Shown: positions 26,345-34,601, numbered from the stretch's first letter. The stretch: DNA of 64,000 bases from an uncultured Caldilineales bacterium (GCA_937907455.1 CALESQ010000111.1:1-64000); one strand, 5' to 3'. Notes: a model not told the origin generated them from the sequence alone. Numbers and translations: made by a program.

Positions 26345-26725
26345 ATGAGCAACACCAGCCGCAGCCTACGCCAAGAGGAAATCGACAGCTACAACCGCCA
26401 GCGCTTCATCGACCAGGTGCTGGCGGCCATCGCCAACGGGCGCAAGGTACGCTTCCTGATCCACAAGCGCAACTACAGCCTGGTCGAGGTGCAGAAACGC
26501 ACCACTGGAGAGTACGAGTTTCAGGTAGCCGACCGCTCCCGCTACACCTACCGCATGAGTGACTTCATCCAGTTTCTGGAGACCATCTACGACAGCGGCG
26601 CCGAGATCATCAGCCTGACCGGCGAGGCCGAGATCACCGCCGAACGACAGACCGCCAACGCCGACGCCGAGCCGGATCACGACTACGAGATCGCCAAGCG
26701 CCAGGAGGCGCAGAAAGGAGAGTAA
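26345..26725 (+). CDS. Hypothetical early protein, 126 aa
   Basis: Directly behind early promoter 2, with AAGGAG upstream. Reads 'RQEEIDSYNRQRFIDQVLAA' then a beta segment 'VRFLIHKRNYSLVEVQKRT' and an acidic C-terminus. WYL-like or ssDNA-binding roles are conceivable, but there is no signature. Confidence 0.65.
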   Translation: MSNTSRSLRQEEIDSYNRQRFIDQVLAAIANGRKVRFLIHKRNYSLVEVQKRTTGEYEFQVADRSRYTYRMSDFIQFLETIYDSGAEIISLTGEAEITAERQTANADAEPDHDYEIAKRQEAQKGE

Positions 26726-27339
26726 GCCCTGAACACAAACCCCGGTCCCGGACAGCCCCGCCGCTCAAACGTAGCCAATCGTGCGACGCGGCGGGGCAGT
26801 GGACCGAGACACCGCCGTCGCTGGGTGTGTGCCCAGCCCGATGAAGCGAAAGCAGAAACGGCACCTTACCACCAGAATGAAGCGGCTGAATAACGAGGCG
26901 TCGGGACGCCTACACGTTGATTGATCCCAACGTGAGACTGCGCACCACTTGGAAATGACCAAGCCCGTGTAGCTCAAACGGCAGAGCAGCCACCAGCACT
27001 TACAGCCGGGCGATGATCCCTCCCGGACTAAGTAGAAGGCAAGCTGATCACTTGCTGGCTGAAATGGAAGGTTGGAAGTTCAAGTCCTCCCACGGGCAGC
27101 GCGCAGTGTAGGCCGCAAAAACAGCAATCAATACGACAGTACCTTACCAACCTCACAACGCACCCGTCGCCCATCAACGGCGACGCCCCAGGCAGGAGCG
27201 CTGTCAGCGGGAAAACCGCTGAAGCTGCGGCGAAGCCGAAAGCCCGCCGGCCCAGCGCTCCGGGCCGAACCCCGATACCACGGTGGGCGCCGGGTTTGCC
27301 GGCGAGTGAGCGTGAGGACCAGCACAAGGAGACCGCCCC
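26726..27339 (+). other. Gene-poor stretch with a tRNA-like sequence
   Basis: No convincing gene with a normal start. A 54-codon frame from CTG at 26729 (after AGGAGAG) to 26893 and a 27-codon frame from ATG at 26841 ('MKRKQKRHLTTRMKRLNNEA') overlap each other in different frames; either could be real. The tRNA-like element at 26963-27098 lies in the middle. The last 220 bp before 27340 look like GC-rich leader or decayed sequence, with a normal AAGGAG before the next gene. Confidence 0.5.
26963..27098 (+). tRNA. tRNA-like structure with an expanded anticodon region
   Basis: A perfect 7-bp acceptor stem (GCCCGTG with CACGGGC), 'TA', a D arm GCTC/GAGC with GG in the loop, and a T arm with loop TTCAAGT, plus discriminator A. 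The 136-nt length is too long: about 60 extra nt sit in the anticodon arm, which itself contains two hairpins (CCGGG/CCCGG and GCAAG/CTTGC with loop CTGATCA). If the second is the anticodon arm, the anticodon would be GAT, but position is wrong for a standard cloverleaf. Could be a decayed or intron-bearing tRNA or a mimic. Confidence 0.4.
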
Positions 27340-27633
27340 ATGAACTGCCCCTGCTGCGGCAAGCCCATCAGTCAGAAAGACCTCAACACGCCCTACATCG
27401 ACCGCCACGGGCACGCCATCAGAGGCGTCTACGAGCACAGCCGCTGCGGCGCCGTGCTGGGCCAGTGCTACAAGGGCGACGCCTACGGCATCTACATCCC
27501 CCAGTGGGCGCCGGCCGACACGCCAGCCGAGAACCAGCGCTACTTTGACCTGACCGTGCTGGGCAGCGCCGGCATCGAGCGGGTCCACGGCTGGTTCGAT
27601 ATCGAGACCCGCAAGCTGACCCGGGTCGGCTGA
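27340..27633 (+). CDS. Zinc-ribbon protein, 97 aa
   Basis: Starts 'MNCPCCGKPISQKDLNTPYI' with C-x2-C, and a second pair spread over 'SRCGAVLGQC'. Remaining part is beta-rich. Probably zinc-stabilised; may bind nucleic acid. Function unknown. Confidence 0.7.
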   Translation: MNCPCCGKPISQKDLNTPYIDRHGHAIRGVYEHSRCGAVLGQCYKGDAYGIYIPQWAPADTPAENQRYFDLTVLGSAGIERVHGWFDIETRKLTRVG

Positions 27634-27680
27634 GCACAAGGGCCGGGGACCGCAACCCGGCCCGAAGGAGGAACTACCCC

Positions 27681-27899
27681 ATGCACGACGAACAGACCTT
27701 CCCTGCCGGCACCATAGCGGAGTGCAACCGCTGCAAGCAGTTCAGCCCGTTGCCCAAGCCGTGCCTGGGCCATCTGGAGGCGCCGACATCCGAGTTTCTC
27801 TCCGCCGTCTACCGCCTGGACACCATGTGCCTGCTGGGCTGCGGCCACATGGACGCCCACTGGGTGCTCGTTACGCCGGAGAAGGAGGCAAGCTCGTGA
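27681..27899 (+). CDS. Cys-rich small protein, 72 aa
   Basis: 'AECNRCKQFSPLPKPCLGH' and 'MCLLGCGHMDAHW' supply two Cys/His pairs for a zinc site. AAGGAGG precedes ATG. Its stop overlaps the next GTG start. Confidence 0.65.
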   Translation: MHDEQTFPAGTIAECNRCKQFSPLPKPCLGHLEAPTSEFLSAVYRLDTMCLLGCGHMDAHWVLVTPEKEASS

Positions 27900-28231
27900 C
27901 CGACAAGGAATACATCAGCGAGATCACCGCCGCCCTTCGGGACTGGGCGGGCAGGTGCGCCGGCGACCTGAGCGACAAGGACGCCCACGCCAGCCAGTGG
28001 CGCCAGCGCTTCCGGGAGTTCGGCTACGGCCTGGGCGACCTGCTGGCGCGCGGCAAGACGAGCGGCGCCGCCATCCGCAGCACCACCGGCTCGGCCTACT
28101 CGACCCTATACGTGGTCAACGCCTTCAACCGCCGGCCCGGCGTGGTGCTCAGCGCCGGCGACGTGGTGGGCGAGATCAACACCGGCATCGCCCAGGCCCA
28201 GGCCGACCGCACCGCCATCAAGGAGACCTGA
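27896..28231 (+). CDS. Hypothetical protein, 111 aa
   Basis: GTG at 27896 overlaps the previous stop (GTGA). Helical N-terminus 'EYISEITAALRDWAGRCAGD' and a C-terminal 'GVVLSAGDVVGEINTGIAQA'. No domain known. Confidence 0.65.
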   Translation: MTDKEYISEITAALRDWAGRCAGDLSDKDAHASQWRQRFREFGYGLGDLLARGKTSGAAIRSTTGSAYSTLYVVNAFNRRPGVVLSAGDVVGEINTGIAQAQADRTAIKET

Positions 28232-28234
28232 CCC

Positions 28235-28531
28235 ATGCCCCGCAAGCAGACCGTCCACGGCAAGCCCATCGTCCGCAAGTCCACCCACGTCCGCTACTTC
28301 TCGCAGCACCGCATCTGCCTGGAGTACCGCCCCCTGTCCAGGCCAAAGCACGAGTACGTCGCCTGGTTCATCGGCGACGACGGCAAGGAGGCCGGCTACG
28401 ACGTGACCAAGAAGGTCTATGACGGCTTGCGCGTGCCTGAGACCGTCCACAACAGCGCCAGCGACCGCCTGGAGTGGGAGCGCCTACAAAAGCGCCGGCA
28501 GCCCAGCTACAGCGGCTTTGTAAGACCTTGA
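28235..28531 (+). CDS. Hypothetical basic protein, 98 aa
   Basis: 'MPRKQTVHGKPIVRKSTHVR' then 'EYVAWFIGDDGKEAGYDVTK'. Basic N-terminus, small beta core. AAGGAGACC ribosome site. Function unknown. Confidence 0.65.
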   Translation: MPRKQTVHGKPIVRKSTHVRYFSQHRICLEYRPLSRPKHEYVAWFIGDDGKEAGYDVTKKVYDGLRVPETVHNSASDRLEWERLQKRRQPSYSGFVRP

Positions 28532-28543
28532 AGGAGACCACCC

Positions 28544-28777
28544 ATGCGCTGCACCCAACGCATCCCACCGCCCGGAGCGAACGACCTGCACCCCGCCGCC
28601 AAGCCATGCACGCGGGAGGCAACCCACAAGTTGATCGCCCCTAACGGCACCCTGATCCCCGGCGGGCTGTGCCTTGAACACGGCCAGGCCGTGGTCGAGG
28701 AGTACGCCGCCAAGCTGGGCGAGACCTGGACCTTGCGGCCGGTCGATGAGCACGGCCGGCTGGTGATCGAGGAATAA
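28544..28777 (+). CDS. Hypothetical protein, 77 aa
   Basis: 'CTQRIPPPGANDLHPAAKPC' and 'GGLCLEHGQAVVEEYAAKLG': Cys and His positions could form a zinc site. Stop overlaps the next start. Unknown role. Confidence 0.6.
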   Translation: MRCTQRIPPPGANDLHPAAKPCTREATHKLIAPNGTLIPGGLCLEHGQAVVEEYAAKLGETWTLRPVDEHGRLVIEE

Positions 28778-29895
28778 TGGCAAAGAAGACCGGCCCCAAC
28801 CTCGACAGCCGCGACCCAGCCGGCGAGATCATCAAGCACCTGCTGCGGGTCCAGTCCTGGACGGGCAACAATATATCCCGCATCTTCGAGGACTGGTTGC
28901 AGCTCGTGGAGTCGGAGCTTGACAACCTGCCGGCCCACCTGGAGAGCGCCGTCAAGAGCGGCAAGCTGGCCGAAGGCTCGCCGGAGACCCAGGCGCTGTG
29001 GCAGCGGATGCGCAGCGTCTACAAGCGGCCGGAGTGCTGGGAGCAGTTCAGCATGGCCTTTGCCATCCTGCTCGACCAGTCCGAGCGCTTCTGGCAACGC
29101 GACCCGGCGCCGACCTCCTACGGCTATGACCTGGTGGGCCGGGTCTACTCCGAGTTTTCCTACAAGCAAGGCAGCGGCCAGTATTTCACCCCCTGGCCCA
29201 TTGCCGAGATGATGAGCCAAATCACGATGGCCGGCATGGACGGCCCCGACATCACCCAGGAAGTGATCGACCGCCTGAACGCGGCCGGCCGCGCGGTGCT
29301 GGCCGACGACAGCGACCCCCTCCAGGCGCTGCTGATGGCCACCACCCTGGCCGGCCTGATGCTGGACAGCCCCAGCGTCAGCGACGAAGACCGCTTCGAG
29401 TACCTGACGACCCGGCTGCTGCCCTTGGTGGCCCACAAGTATAAGCCCATCAAGATCAGTGACCCTTCCTGCGGGTCCGGCATCATGTTCGTGGCGGCCG
29501 CGTTCCATATCCCCGCTTGGATCGTCCAGAACGGCCTGGTCCAGTTCTACGGCATGGACATCGACGCCGTTTGCGTCCGCATGGCCCGGATCAACGTCAT
29601 GCTCTACGGCCTCAACGGCGCCTACGTCAAGTCAGCCCTGGCCCTTTCCGCCGGGGAGCTGGCCGCCCTGCCCCAGCCCTACGTCGCAGCCTACGAAGCC
29701 GCCCAGGCCGCCAACGGCGCCGGCGACCAGGAGACCGTCCAGGCCCTGGCCGAGGCGGTGCGCCAGCAGCAGGCCCTGTTCGACATCGACGCCTTCCAGG
29801 CCAGCCGACCGGCCACCAGCGCCAGCAAGCGCCGGCCGGCGGCCTCACCCAAAGCGCCGGCCCTCACCGAGGCGCTGTTCGAGATCGGAGAGTAA
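28777..29895 (+). CDS. N6-adenine methyltransferase-like protein, HsdM/N6_Mtase type, 372 aa
   Basis: Residues about 110-145 hold 'YKQGSGQYFTPWPIAEMM', the hallmark of type I M subunits. Motif I 'SDPSCGSGIMFVAAAF' is at about 228-243 and 'YGMDIDAVCVRMARINVMLY' follows. The catalytic NPPY/F is not seen; the nearest match is 'LPQPYVAAY' at the expected distance. The chain ends soon after, with an Ala/Pro-rich tail. It therefore binds SAM but may be impaired or rely on a variant motif IV. It could protect phage DNA from host restriction. Confidence 0.82.
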   Translation: MAKKTGPNLDSRDPAGEIIKHLLRVQSWTGNNISRIFEDWLQLVESELDNLPAHLESAVKSGKLAEGSPETQALWQRMRSVYKRPECWEQFSMAFAILLDQSERFWQRDPAPTSYGYDLVGRVYSEFSYKQGSGQYFTPWPIAEMMSQITMAGMDGPDITQEVIDRLNAAGRAVLADDSDPLQALLMATTLAGLMLDSPSVSDEDRFEYLTTRLLPLVAHKYKPIKISDPSCGSGIMFVAAAFHIPAWIVQNGLVQFYGMDIDAVCVRMARINVMLYGLNGAYVKSALALSAGELAALPQPYVAAYEAAQAANGAGDQETVQALAEAVRQQQALFDIDAFQASRPATSASKRRPAASPKAPALTEALFEIGE

Positions 29896-29897
29896 CC

Positions 29898-30056
29898 ATG
29901 AGCAAGGTGCAAAAGACGCCCCCTCCCGCTTGTCCACACCCGCCGGTCCGCCAGTACGCTTGGTTCGCCCGCGACGACACCGCCCCCGCCAGCCAGGTGC
30001 TCTGCACCGCCTGCTGCGACTGCGGCGCCGTCCTGGCCGGCCGCGCGACCCTGTAG
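29898..30056 (+). CDS. Cys-rich small protein, 52 aa
   Basis: 'MSKVQKTPPPACPHPPVRQY' and 'CTACCDCGAVLAG' form a likely zinc ribbon. Last gene before early promoter 3. Unknown role. Confidence 0.6.
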   Translation: MSKVQKTPPPACPHPPVRQYAWFARDDTAPASQVLCTACCDCGAVLAGRATL

Positions 30057-30062
30057 CCAGAT

Positions 30063-30091
30063 TTGACAACTTTTGCTTTTGGGTGTATAAT
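30063..30091 (+). promoter_or_regulatory. Early promoter copy 3
   Basis: TTGACA (30063-30068), 17 bp ending 'CTTTTGGGTG', TATAAT (30086-30091). A 'CTCTTGACGGTAAAGAG' hairpin-capable segment follows at the 5' end of the transcript. Confidence 0.88.
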
Positions 30092-30113
30092 ACTCTTGAC
30101 GGTAAAGAGAAAC

Positions 30114-30138
30114 CAAATCCGCAAATTTTGCGGATTTG
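30114..30138. promoter_or_regulatory. Palindromic operator-like site, copy 2
   Basis: CAAATCCGCAAA, T, then the exact reverse complement (25 bp). Sits in the 5' leader between promoter 3 and the AAGGAG of the next gene, so a bound protein could block transcription, or an RNA hairpin could form. Confidence 0.75.
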
Positions 30139-30162
30139 ACCACCCAACAAGGAGATGCAACC

Positions 30163-31098
30163 ATGCCGCTGACCTACCACGACAAGCAACGAGCCGCTGT
30201 GAACGTCGGCCACGCCCTGGCCGAGCGAGGCTGGAAGCTGTGGGGCTACCACGAGGACCAGTCCGACAGCATGACTGACTACTATGCCCCCGCCTCTTGG
30301 GATGGCATCGCCACCCATACCGACCTGGCCGGCTTTGTGGTCTGCGTCAACGTCAGCGAGTACGACGCACGTAAGTCCGGCCAACCCGACAGCAAGGGCG
30401 TGTCCGTGCCGGCTGAGACCTGCCCTCGCTGCAACGGCGACCGCATCGACCCCTCTGGCTGGACGCTGGAGCAGGCCCGCCAGAAACCCCGCGAGTGGCA
30501 CCGGGCCTATGCTGAGCTGGAGGGCATGGGCGAGGGCGTGCGGGCGCTCTTCCCCGATGTGGTCTCACCGATCCCCTTCTTCGACAGCGGCGAACTCAAG
30601 TGCCGCAAGTGCCACGGCGCCGGCCACTTGACCCGCATCGAGACCGTGGCCCTGCCCACCTGGCCGACCTTCCAGGCTACGCCGCGCGGCAAGATGTGGC
30701 ACGTCGAGCACGACGGCCAGATCATCGCCTCTGGCACCGGTTTCAACCAGTGCTACCACATCACGGAGCGACAGAACAAGGCCGGCGTCGAGGCCGTGGT
30801 CAACGCCATCCTGGCCGCCATCGCCAAAGCCACTGCCGCCGCCATCGCCGAGGGCGTCGAGGAGATCAACGCCTACCTAACCGAGACCGGCAAAGAGAAG
30901 CCGGAGCCGGGCACTACGGTCTACGAGGTGGCGCAGGAGCGAGACTGGACCTGGATCAAGTTCGCCAGCCGGCCGGCCAACAGCATCCTGGAGGCCCTGC
31001 ACGACCGGCTGGACGCCCACTGGTCCAAGAAGCGCAGCGCTTGGTACATCACCCGCTCCCTGAGCGCCGCCGAGGTGGCCGCCGCCCTGAGCGCCTGA
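30163..31098 (+). CDS. Protein with DnaJ-like zinc motifs, 311 aa
   Basis: The start 'MPLTYHDKQRAAVNVGHALA' follows AAGGAG. Contains 'CPRCNGDRIDP' and 'CRKCHGAGHLTRI', paired C-x2-C-x-G knuckles as in DnaJ zinc fingers, but no J domain. The rest includes an Ala-rich helix 'AIAKATAAAIAEGVEEINAY' and a C-terminal 'AHWSKKRSAWYITRSLSAAE' typical of phage proteins that act on rows of data-like repeats. Function unknown. Confidence 0.7.
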   Translation: MPLTYHDKQRAAVNVGHALAERGWKLWGYHEDQSDSMTDYYAPASWDGIATHTDLAGFVVCVNVSEYDARKSGQPDSKGVSVPAETCPRCNGDRIDPSGWTLEQARQKPREWHRAYAELEGMGEGVRALFPDVVSPIPFFDSGELKCRKCHGAGHLTRIETVALPTWPTFQATPRGKMWHVEHDGQIIASGTGFNQCYHITERQNKAGVEAVVNAILAAIAKATAAAIAEGVEEINAYLTETGKEKPEPGTTVYEVAQERDWTWIKFASRPANSILEALHDRLDAHWSKKRSAWYITRSLSAAEVAAALSA

Positions 31099-31165
31099 GA
31101 CGACCTTTCCGCCGGCCGGGCCGCTCGTGAGCCTGGCCGGCAAAGCAAGCAAGGAGACCCGACCC

Positions 31166-31525
31166 ATGACACAGCGCTGGCCTGAACCAACAGAAGACGA
31201 GCACATCCCCGGCCCGTGGGAAGTGCGCCATGTCACAGTGAAATGGAACGCAATCTGCCCCGTAGGGTATGTGACGCGGATAGCCGAGCAGTACCAGGAC
31301 GAAAGACTTACGCCCAGAGACCATGCCAACGCGCGCCTGTTGGCTGCTGCGCCGGACTTGCTGGAAGCGCTAAGCGCGCTAGGAAGCGCTATCTATGCGG
31401 CTCGCACCATTAGCGCAAGTTCGGACGGAATAGACAACGACGTGTACTACAACGGCGCCGATTTCGGCCCTGCCCTTGACATCGCTCGCGCTGCCATCGC
31501 CAAGGCCACAGGAGGCGCCGAATGA
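31166..31525 (+). CDS. Phage early protein with ANARLLAAAPDLLEAL motif, 119 aa
   Basis: 'DHANARLLAAAPDLLEALSA' is a hallmark of a very widespread but uncharacterised family of small phage proteins. Lower GC than neighbours. ATG after AAGGAGACC. Function unknown. Confidence 0.75.
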   Translation: MTQRWPEPTEDEHIPGPWEVRHVTVKWNAICPVGYVTRIAEQYQDERLTPRDHANARLLAAAPDLLEALSALGSAIYAARTISASSDGIDNDVYYNGADFGPALDIARAAIAKATGGAE

Positions 31526-31863
31526 TCCCGCCCGTGGCCATCCAACTCGATGACCTGCTCTCCCTCCAGCAGACCGGACGCGTGCCGTTCGGTATGCTGA
31601 TGGCCGACTTCATCTCTGCCAACAGCCCGCTGGCCAGGGTGGACAAAGACAACTTCGACGGCAGCGCCGTGGTGGTGGATGGGCCGGCGGCCAGCGACGA
31701 CGAGCACGTCGCCGGCTTGGTGGACCTGCTGATGACCGTGCTGGGGCCGCGCAAGCTCAAGCGCCGCGTGCGCGTCTACCAGCAAGGCAGCCAGGGCGGC
31801 TGGCGCCCGATCCGCAAGATGGAAGACCTGCGCCGGCCTGAGCCGGAGGAGGTGATCGCTTAA
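31522..31863 (+). CDS. Hypothetical protein, 113 aa
   Basis: 'AIQLDDLLSLQQTGRVPFGM' and 'GLVDLLMTVLGPRKLKRRVR'. Mixed alpha/beta. ATGA overlap upstream and one-base overlap downstream. Confidence 0.65.
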   Translation: MIPPVAIQLDDLLSLQQTGRVPFGMLMADFISANSPLARVDKDNFDGSAVVVDGPAASDDEHVAGLVDLLMTVLGPRKLKRRVRVYQQGSQGGWRPIRKMEDLRRPEPEEVIA

Positions 31864-32267
31864 TGGGCGCCCGCAAGGAACACCGCGACGCACAAGCCAG
31901 CCGGCGCTACTTCGACCGGATACTGGAAGACCACCGCCGGGCCGGCAACGCCGACCAGCGCGCGCTGAACGAGTCCCACCAGCGCCTACTGGACGGCTAC
32001 GCGGCCCAGGTGGACACCTTGCAAGCCCAGGCCGATACCCTGCGCGGCGACGTGGGCCGGCTGGAGGCCGAGAAGGCCGGCCTGGCCGAAGCCCTGGAGA
32101 CCGAGCGCCGGCGCGCTGACCGCATGGCTGGCTGGGCGGCCCAAATGAAGGACAACTGGTTGGCCGAGAAGGCCAATCGCCAAGAGTTGAGCCAAATCGT
32201 CAGCCTGGCCCTGACGCCTGAGCAGTACCACAACTACCGACAGATCGTGAAGGAGACAACCCAATGA
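31863..32267 (+). CDS. Coiled-coil protein, 134 aa
   Basis: Residues about 35-95 form a heptad-rich coiled coil ('QVDTLQAQADTLRGDVGRLE', 'GLAEALETERRRADRMAG'). Ends with 'LTPEQYHNYRQIVKETTQ'. Probably oligomeric; role unknown. Confidence 0.7.
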   Translation: MGARKEHRDAQASRRYFDRILEDHRRAGNADQRALNESHQRLLDGYAAQVDTLQAQADTLRGDVGRLEAEKAGLAEALETERRRADRMAGWAAQMKDNWLAEKANRQELSQIVSLALTPEQYHNYRQIVKETTQ

Positions 32268-32455
32268 CCGACTTGACCGACAGCGAGAAGCGCCGCCTGG
32301 CCCTGGCCCGGCCGGCCGACCGCAGCCTGGAAGCCTACAAGGCTTGGATACAGAAGATGGTGCGCGCGATGGGCGGCCCAACTGGCGACACCACCGATGA
32401 GGAGTGGGCCGAGCTGCACGCTGAGTTCTGGGCCGGCGCGGACAAAGCTCAGTGA
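32264..32455 (+). CDS. Small protein, 63 aa, paralogue of the late protein at 17200-17382
   Basis: Core 'RSLEAYKAWIQKMVRAMGG' is almost identical to the late copy; differences are mostly conservative. ATGA coupling both sides. Function unknown. Confidence 0.75.
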   Translation: MTDLTDSEKRRLALARPADRSLEAYKAWIQKMVRAMGGPTGDTTDEEWAELHAEFWAGADKAQ

Positions 32456-32646
32456 CCCGCACCCGCTGCCCTGCCTGCGCCGGCAAGCTGACCCCGGTCG
32501 GCCCGCCGGCCAGGCACGGCGCCTTCCTCGACCAACTGCTCGACTGCCCGGCCTGCGGCTGGTGCAGCGTGGACTCGGAGATCGCCGACCCCGCCGCGCC
32601 GGCCCAGCCGGAGCAACTGGCCTTAAGGCTGGAAGTTGCATCTTGA
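32452..32646 (+). CDS. Zinc-ribbon protein, 64 aa
   Basis: GTG start overlapping the previous stop. 'TRCPACAGKLTPVG' and 'DCPACGWCSVDS' form two C-x2-C pairs, a classic zinc ribbon. Likely nucleic-acid or protein binding. Confidence 0.7.
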   Translation: MTRTRCPACAGKLTPVGPPARHGAFLDQLLDCPACGWCSVDSEIADPAAPAQPEQLALRLEVAS

Positions 32647-32671
32647 CATGATTTGTTTTCGGTTGTAAACT
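32643..32671 (+). promoter_or_regulatory. Early promoter, variant
   Basis: TTGACA (32643-32648), 17 bp, TAAACT (32666-32671). It starts inside the stop region of the gene before. Less conserved than copies 1 to 4. Confidence 0.6.
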
Positions 32672-32706
32672 GGTACAAACACCCAAAAGCAACAAGGAGA
32701 CCAAGC

Positions 32707-32901
32707 ATGAGACCGCACATCCGACCCACTGTTGAACACCTGTTGGCCAGCGTCAGAGAGAATACCCTGGCGGCTATGTACCAGGATGTGACCGACAAAG
32801 ACGACATCTATTCCGACGACCTGGCCCAAGCCATCTTCGACAAGTTGGCCGAACGCGTGGGCCACGACGAAGCCAGTCGCCGGCTGGACTTGATCACGTA
32901 A
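32707..32901 (+). CDS. Hypothetical protein, 64 aa
   Basis: First gene after the variant promoter with AAGGAGACC. 'RPTVEHLLASVRENTLAAMY' and 'DDLAQAIFDKLAERVGHDEA' are amphipathic helices. Unknown. Confidence 0.65.
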   Translation: MRPHIRPTVEHLLASVRENTLAAMYQDVTDKDDIYSDDLAQAIFDKLAERVGHDEASRRLDLIT

Positions 32902-32913
32902 GGAGACCACACC

Positions 32914-33186
32914 ATGCCCGACACCACCTTCGCCGTCGGTGACAAAGTGACCTGGACGCACGTCTCTCCTGGCAGAAACGTGATGAGTATGCGCCTGCGA
33001 GAAGGCACCATCACTGCCCTGGAGGGCGCCGTAGCCACGGTCCAGCCGCCATCCAAGAAGACACGCCCAATCCAGATCAACGTCGCTCGCCTGCGCCGGC
33101 CTGGCCAGCGCTCACAAATCACCGAGTTCATCGAGGCCGTCCGCACCGCCAACGCGCCGGCCCAACAGGAGACCACCAGCTTATGA
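32914..33186 (+). CDS. SH3-like barrel protein, 90 aa
   Basis: 'TFAVGDKVTWTHVSPGR', 'MRLREGTITALEGAVATVQP' and 'IQINVARLRRPGQ' fit a small beta barrel similar to the protein at 24938. Function unknown. Confidence 0.65.
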   Translation: MPDTTFAVGDKVTWTHVSPGRNVMSMRLREGTITALEGAVATVQPPSKKTRPIQINVARLRRPGQRSQITEFIEAVRTANAPAQQETTSL

Positions 33187-33608
33187 CACCAGCGAATCCC
33201 GACCACCCGTCCTGGGGCGGCAAGCGCAAGCCCCGCCAAGGCAAGAAGATCGGCCGGCCCCGGATGCACCCGTCCGGCCTGAACCGCTTCTACATCAACC
33301 TGTCACCAGACGACCTGGCCTGGCTGGACGAGCACACCGGCGAGATGGGCACGCGCGCCAGCGTGGTGCGCCGGCTGATCGACGAGGCGCGCCAGGCTGA
33401 GGCCGACCCGACAGCCGGCCCGGTCGGCCAGATCAACCTGCTGGCAGGCGTGCTGCTGGACGAGTTCGGCGGCCCGGTCGAGGGCGACGGCGGCGCCGGC
33501 AGCATGGCCGTCCGGCTGCTGCGCGAGCAGCAAGCGGAGATCGAACGCCTGCGCCGTATGCTGACCTGGCACGAGGACGCGCCCAACCGAAAAGGTTTCG
33601 CCGCATGA
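33183..33608 (+). CDS. Ribbon-helix-helix regulator with coiled tail, 141 aa
   Basis: Basic N-terminus, then 'RFYINLSPDDLAWLDEHTGE' and 'TRASVVRRLIDEARQ', the strand-helix-helix pattern of CopG/Arc-type repressors. The tail 'MAVRLLREQQAEIERLRRML' is a coiled coil for oligomerisation. Likely a DNA-binding early regulator. Confidence 0.75.
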   Translation: MTPANPDHPSWGGKRKPRQGKKIGRPRMHPSGLNRFYINLSPDDLAWLDEHTGEMGTRASVVRRLIDEARQAEADPTAGPVGQINLLAGVLLDEFGGPVEGDGGAGSMAVRLLREQQAEIERLRRMLTWHEDAPNRKGFAA

Positions 33609-34099
33609 TCCACACCATCTACCCCCACATCAACGCCGCCGGCCTCCTGGTCTTCGACGCGCCTGAGCACGGCCTGATCGAGGAGCCGTTCGTCAACGGC
33701 GCCGACGCCATCATCCTGCGCGCGGTCGAGGAGGCCGGCATCCCCGACCCCGGCGCCGGCTTCGAGCTGCGCTTCAGCGCCGACCCGGACGCCGGCCTGG
33801 ACTACCCCTTAGACTGGGTGGGCGGCGAGACCATCGGCGGGCTGGCCGGCAACTGGTACTACTCGCCGGACATCGCTGCCGCCGGCTGGCTTTGCCCGGC
33901 CCTGCTGTGCTACTACGAGACGCCGCCGAGGCAGCTCTACTTCCAGGTAGCGCCGCTGCCGGATCACCACAAGCAGACCGACCGGCTGCGGATCAACCGC
34001 ATGACCGACGGCGAGTTCCGGGCCTACTGTGGCCGATTGGACATCGGCGGAATGCTGGAGCTGCTGGCGCGGGTGAAACCCATTAAGGCCGACCCATGA
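33605..34099 (+). CDS. Hypothetical DUF-like protein, 164 aa
   Basis: 'GWLCPALLCYYETPPRQLYF' and 'MIHTIYPHINAAGLLVFDAP' resemble an uncharacterised family found in bacteria and phages whose number I cannot state with certainty. No catalytic residues obvious. Confidence 0.65.
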   Translation: MIHTIYPHINAAGLLVFDAPEHGLIEEPFVNGADAIILRAVEEAGIPDPGAGFELRFSADPDAGLDYPLDWVGGETIGGLAGNWYYSPDIAAAGWLCPALLCYYETPPRQLYFQVAPLPDHHKQTDRLRINRMTDGEFRAYCGRLDIGGMLELLARVKPIKADP

Positions 34100-34380
34100 C
34101 CGACAAAGCCGCCGCCCAGCAAGAACTCGAAATGGGCGACAAATACCCCTACGACGCGCCTGACTCCTGGCACGACGCCTACCCTAACGAGCCGGCGCCG
34201 CCTGCGGTCGATTGGGCGCACCGTGCGGCGCGCGGCGTCATCAGCGACCTGACAGACCGGCGCGACATCAAGCGTGGCTTCGAGAACGTAGACGAGGGCA
34301 CGCGTATAGAAATCGTTGCCGCCCTGGCCGACATTATCCGAACAGCGCACGACGCGGTTGAAATCGAGGTCATCCTGTGA
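34096..34380 (+). CDS. Hypothetical protein, 94 aa
   Basis: Disordered start 'MTDKAAAQQELEMGDKYPYD', then helical 'IVAALADIIRTAHDAVEIEV'. Overlaps both neighbours. Confidence 0.6.
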   Translation: MTDKAAAQQELEMGDKYPYDAPDSWHDAYPNEPAPPAVDWAHRAARGVISDLTDRRDIKRGFENVDEGTRIEIVAALADIIRTAHDAVEIEVIL

Positions 34381-34601
34381 TCGTTCAACTCTCCCCCATT
34401 ACCTACCAACTTTGCTGTGACTACTGCCGCCAGCCCGTCTCATCGCGTTTCAACGACACGAAGTGGCCCACCGTGCGCGGCGGCGTAGAGTGCCCGGAAT
34501 GCCTAGAACTGGTGGACGAAGCCATCGCCAACGCCTACATCGGCGCGATGCAAGAAGCCGGCAAGACGCGTCGCCGGCAACTGGCCCAGGAGGCCCCATG
34601 A
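34377..34601 (+). CDS. Zinc-ribbon protein, 74 aa
   Basis: GTG start overlapping the upstream stop. 'CCDYCRQPVSSRF' and 'VECPECLELVDEA' provide two C-x2-C pairs. Short helix after the ribbon. Function unknown. Confidence 0.65.
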   Translation: MIVQLSPITYQLCCDYCRQPVSSRFNDTKWPTVRGGVECPECLELVDEAIANAYIGAMQEAGKTRRRQLAQEAP

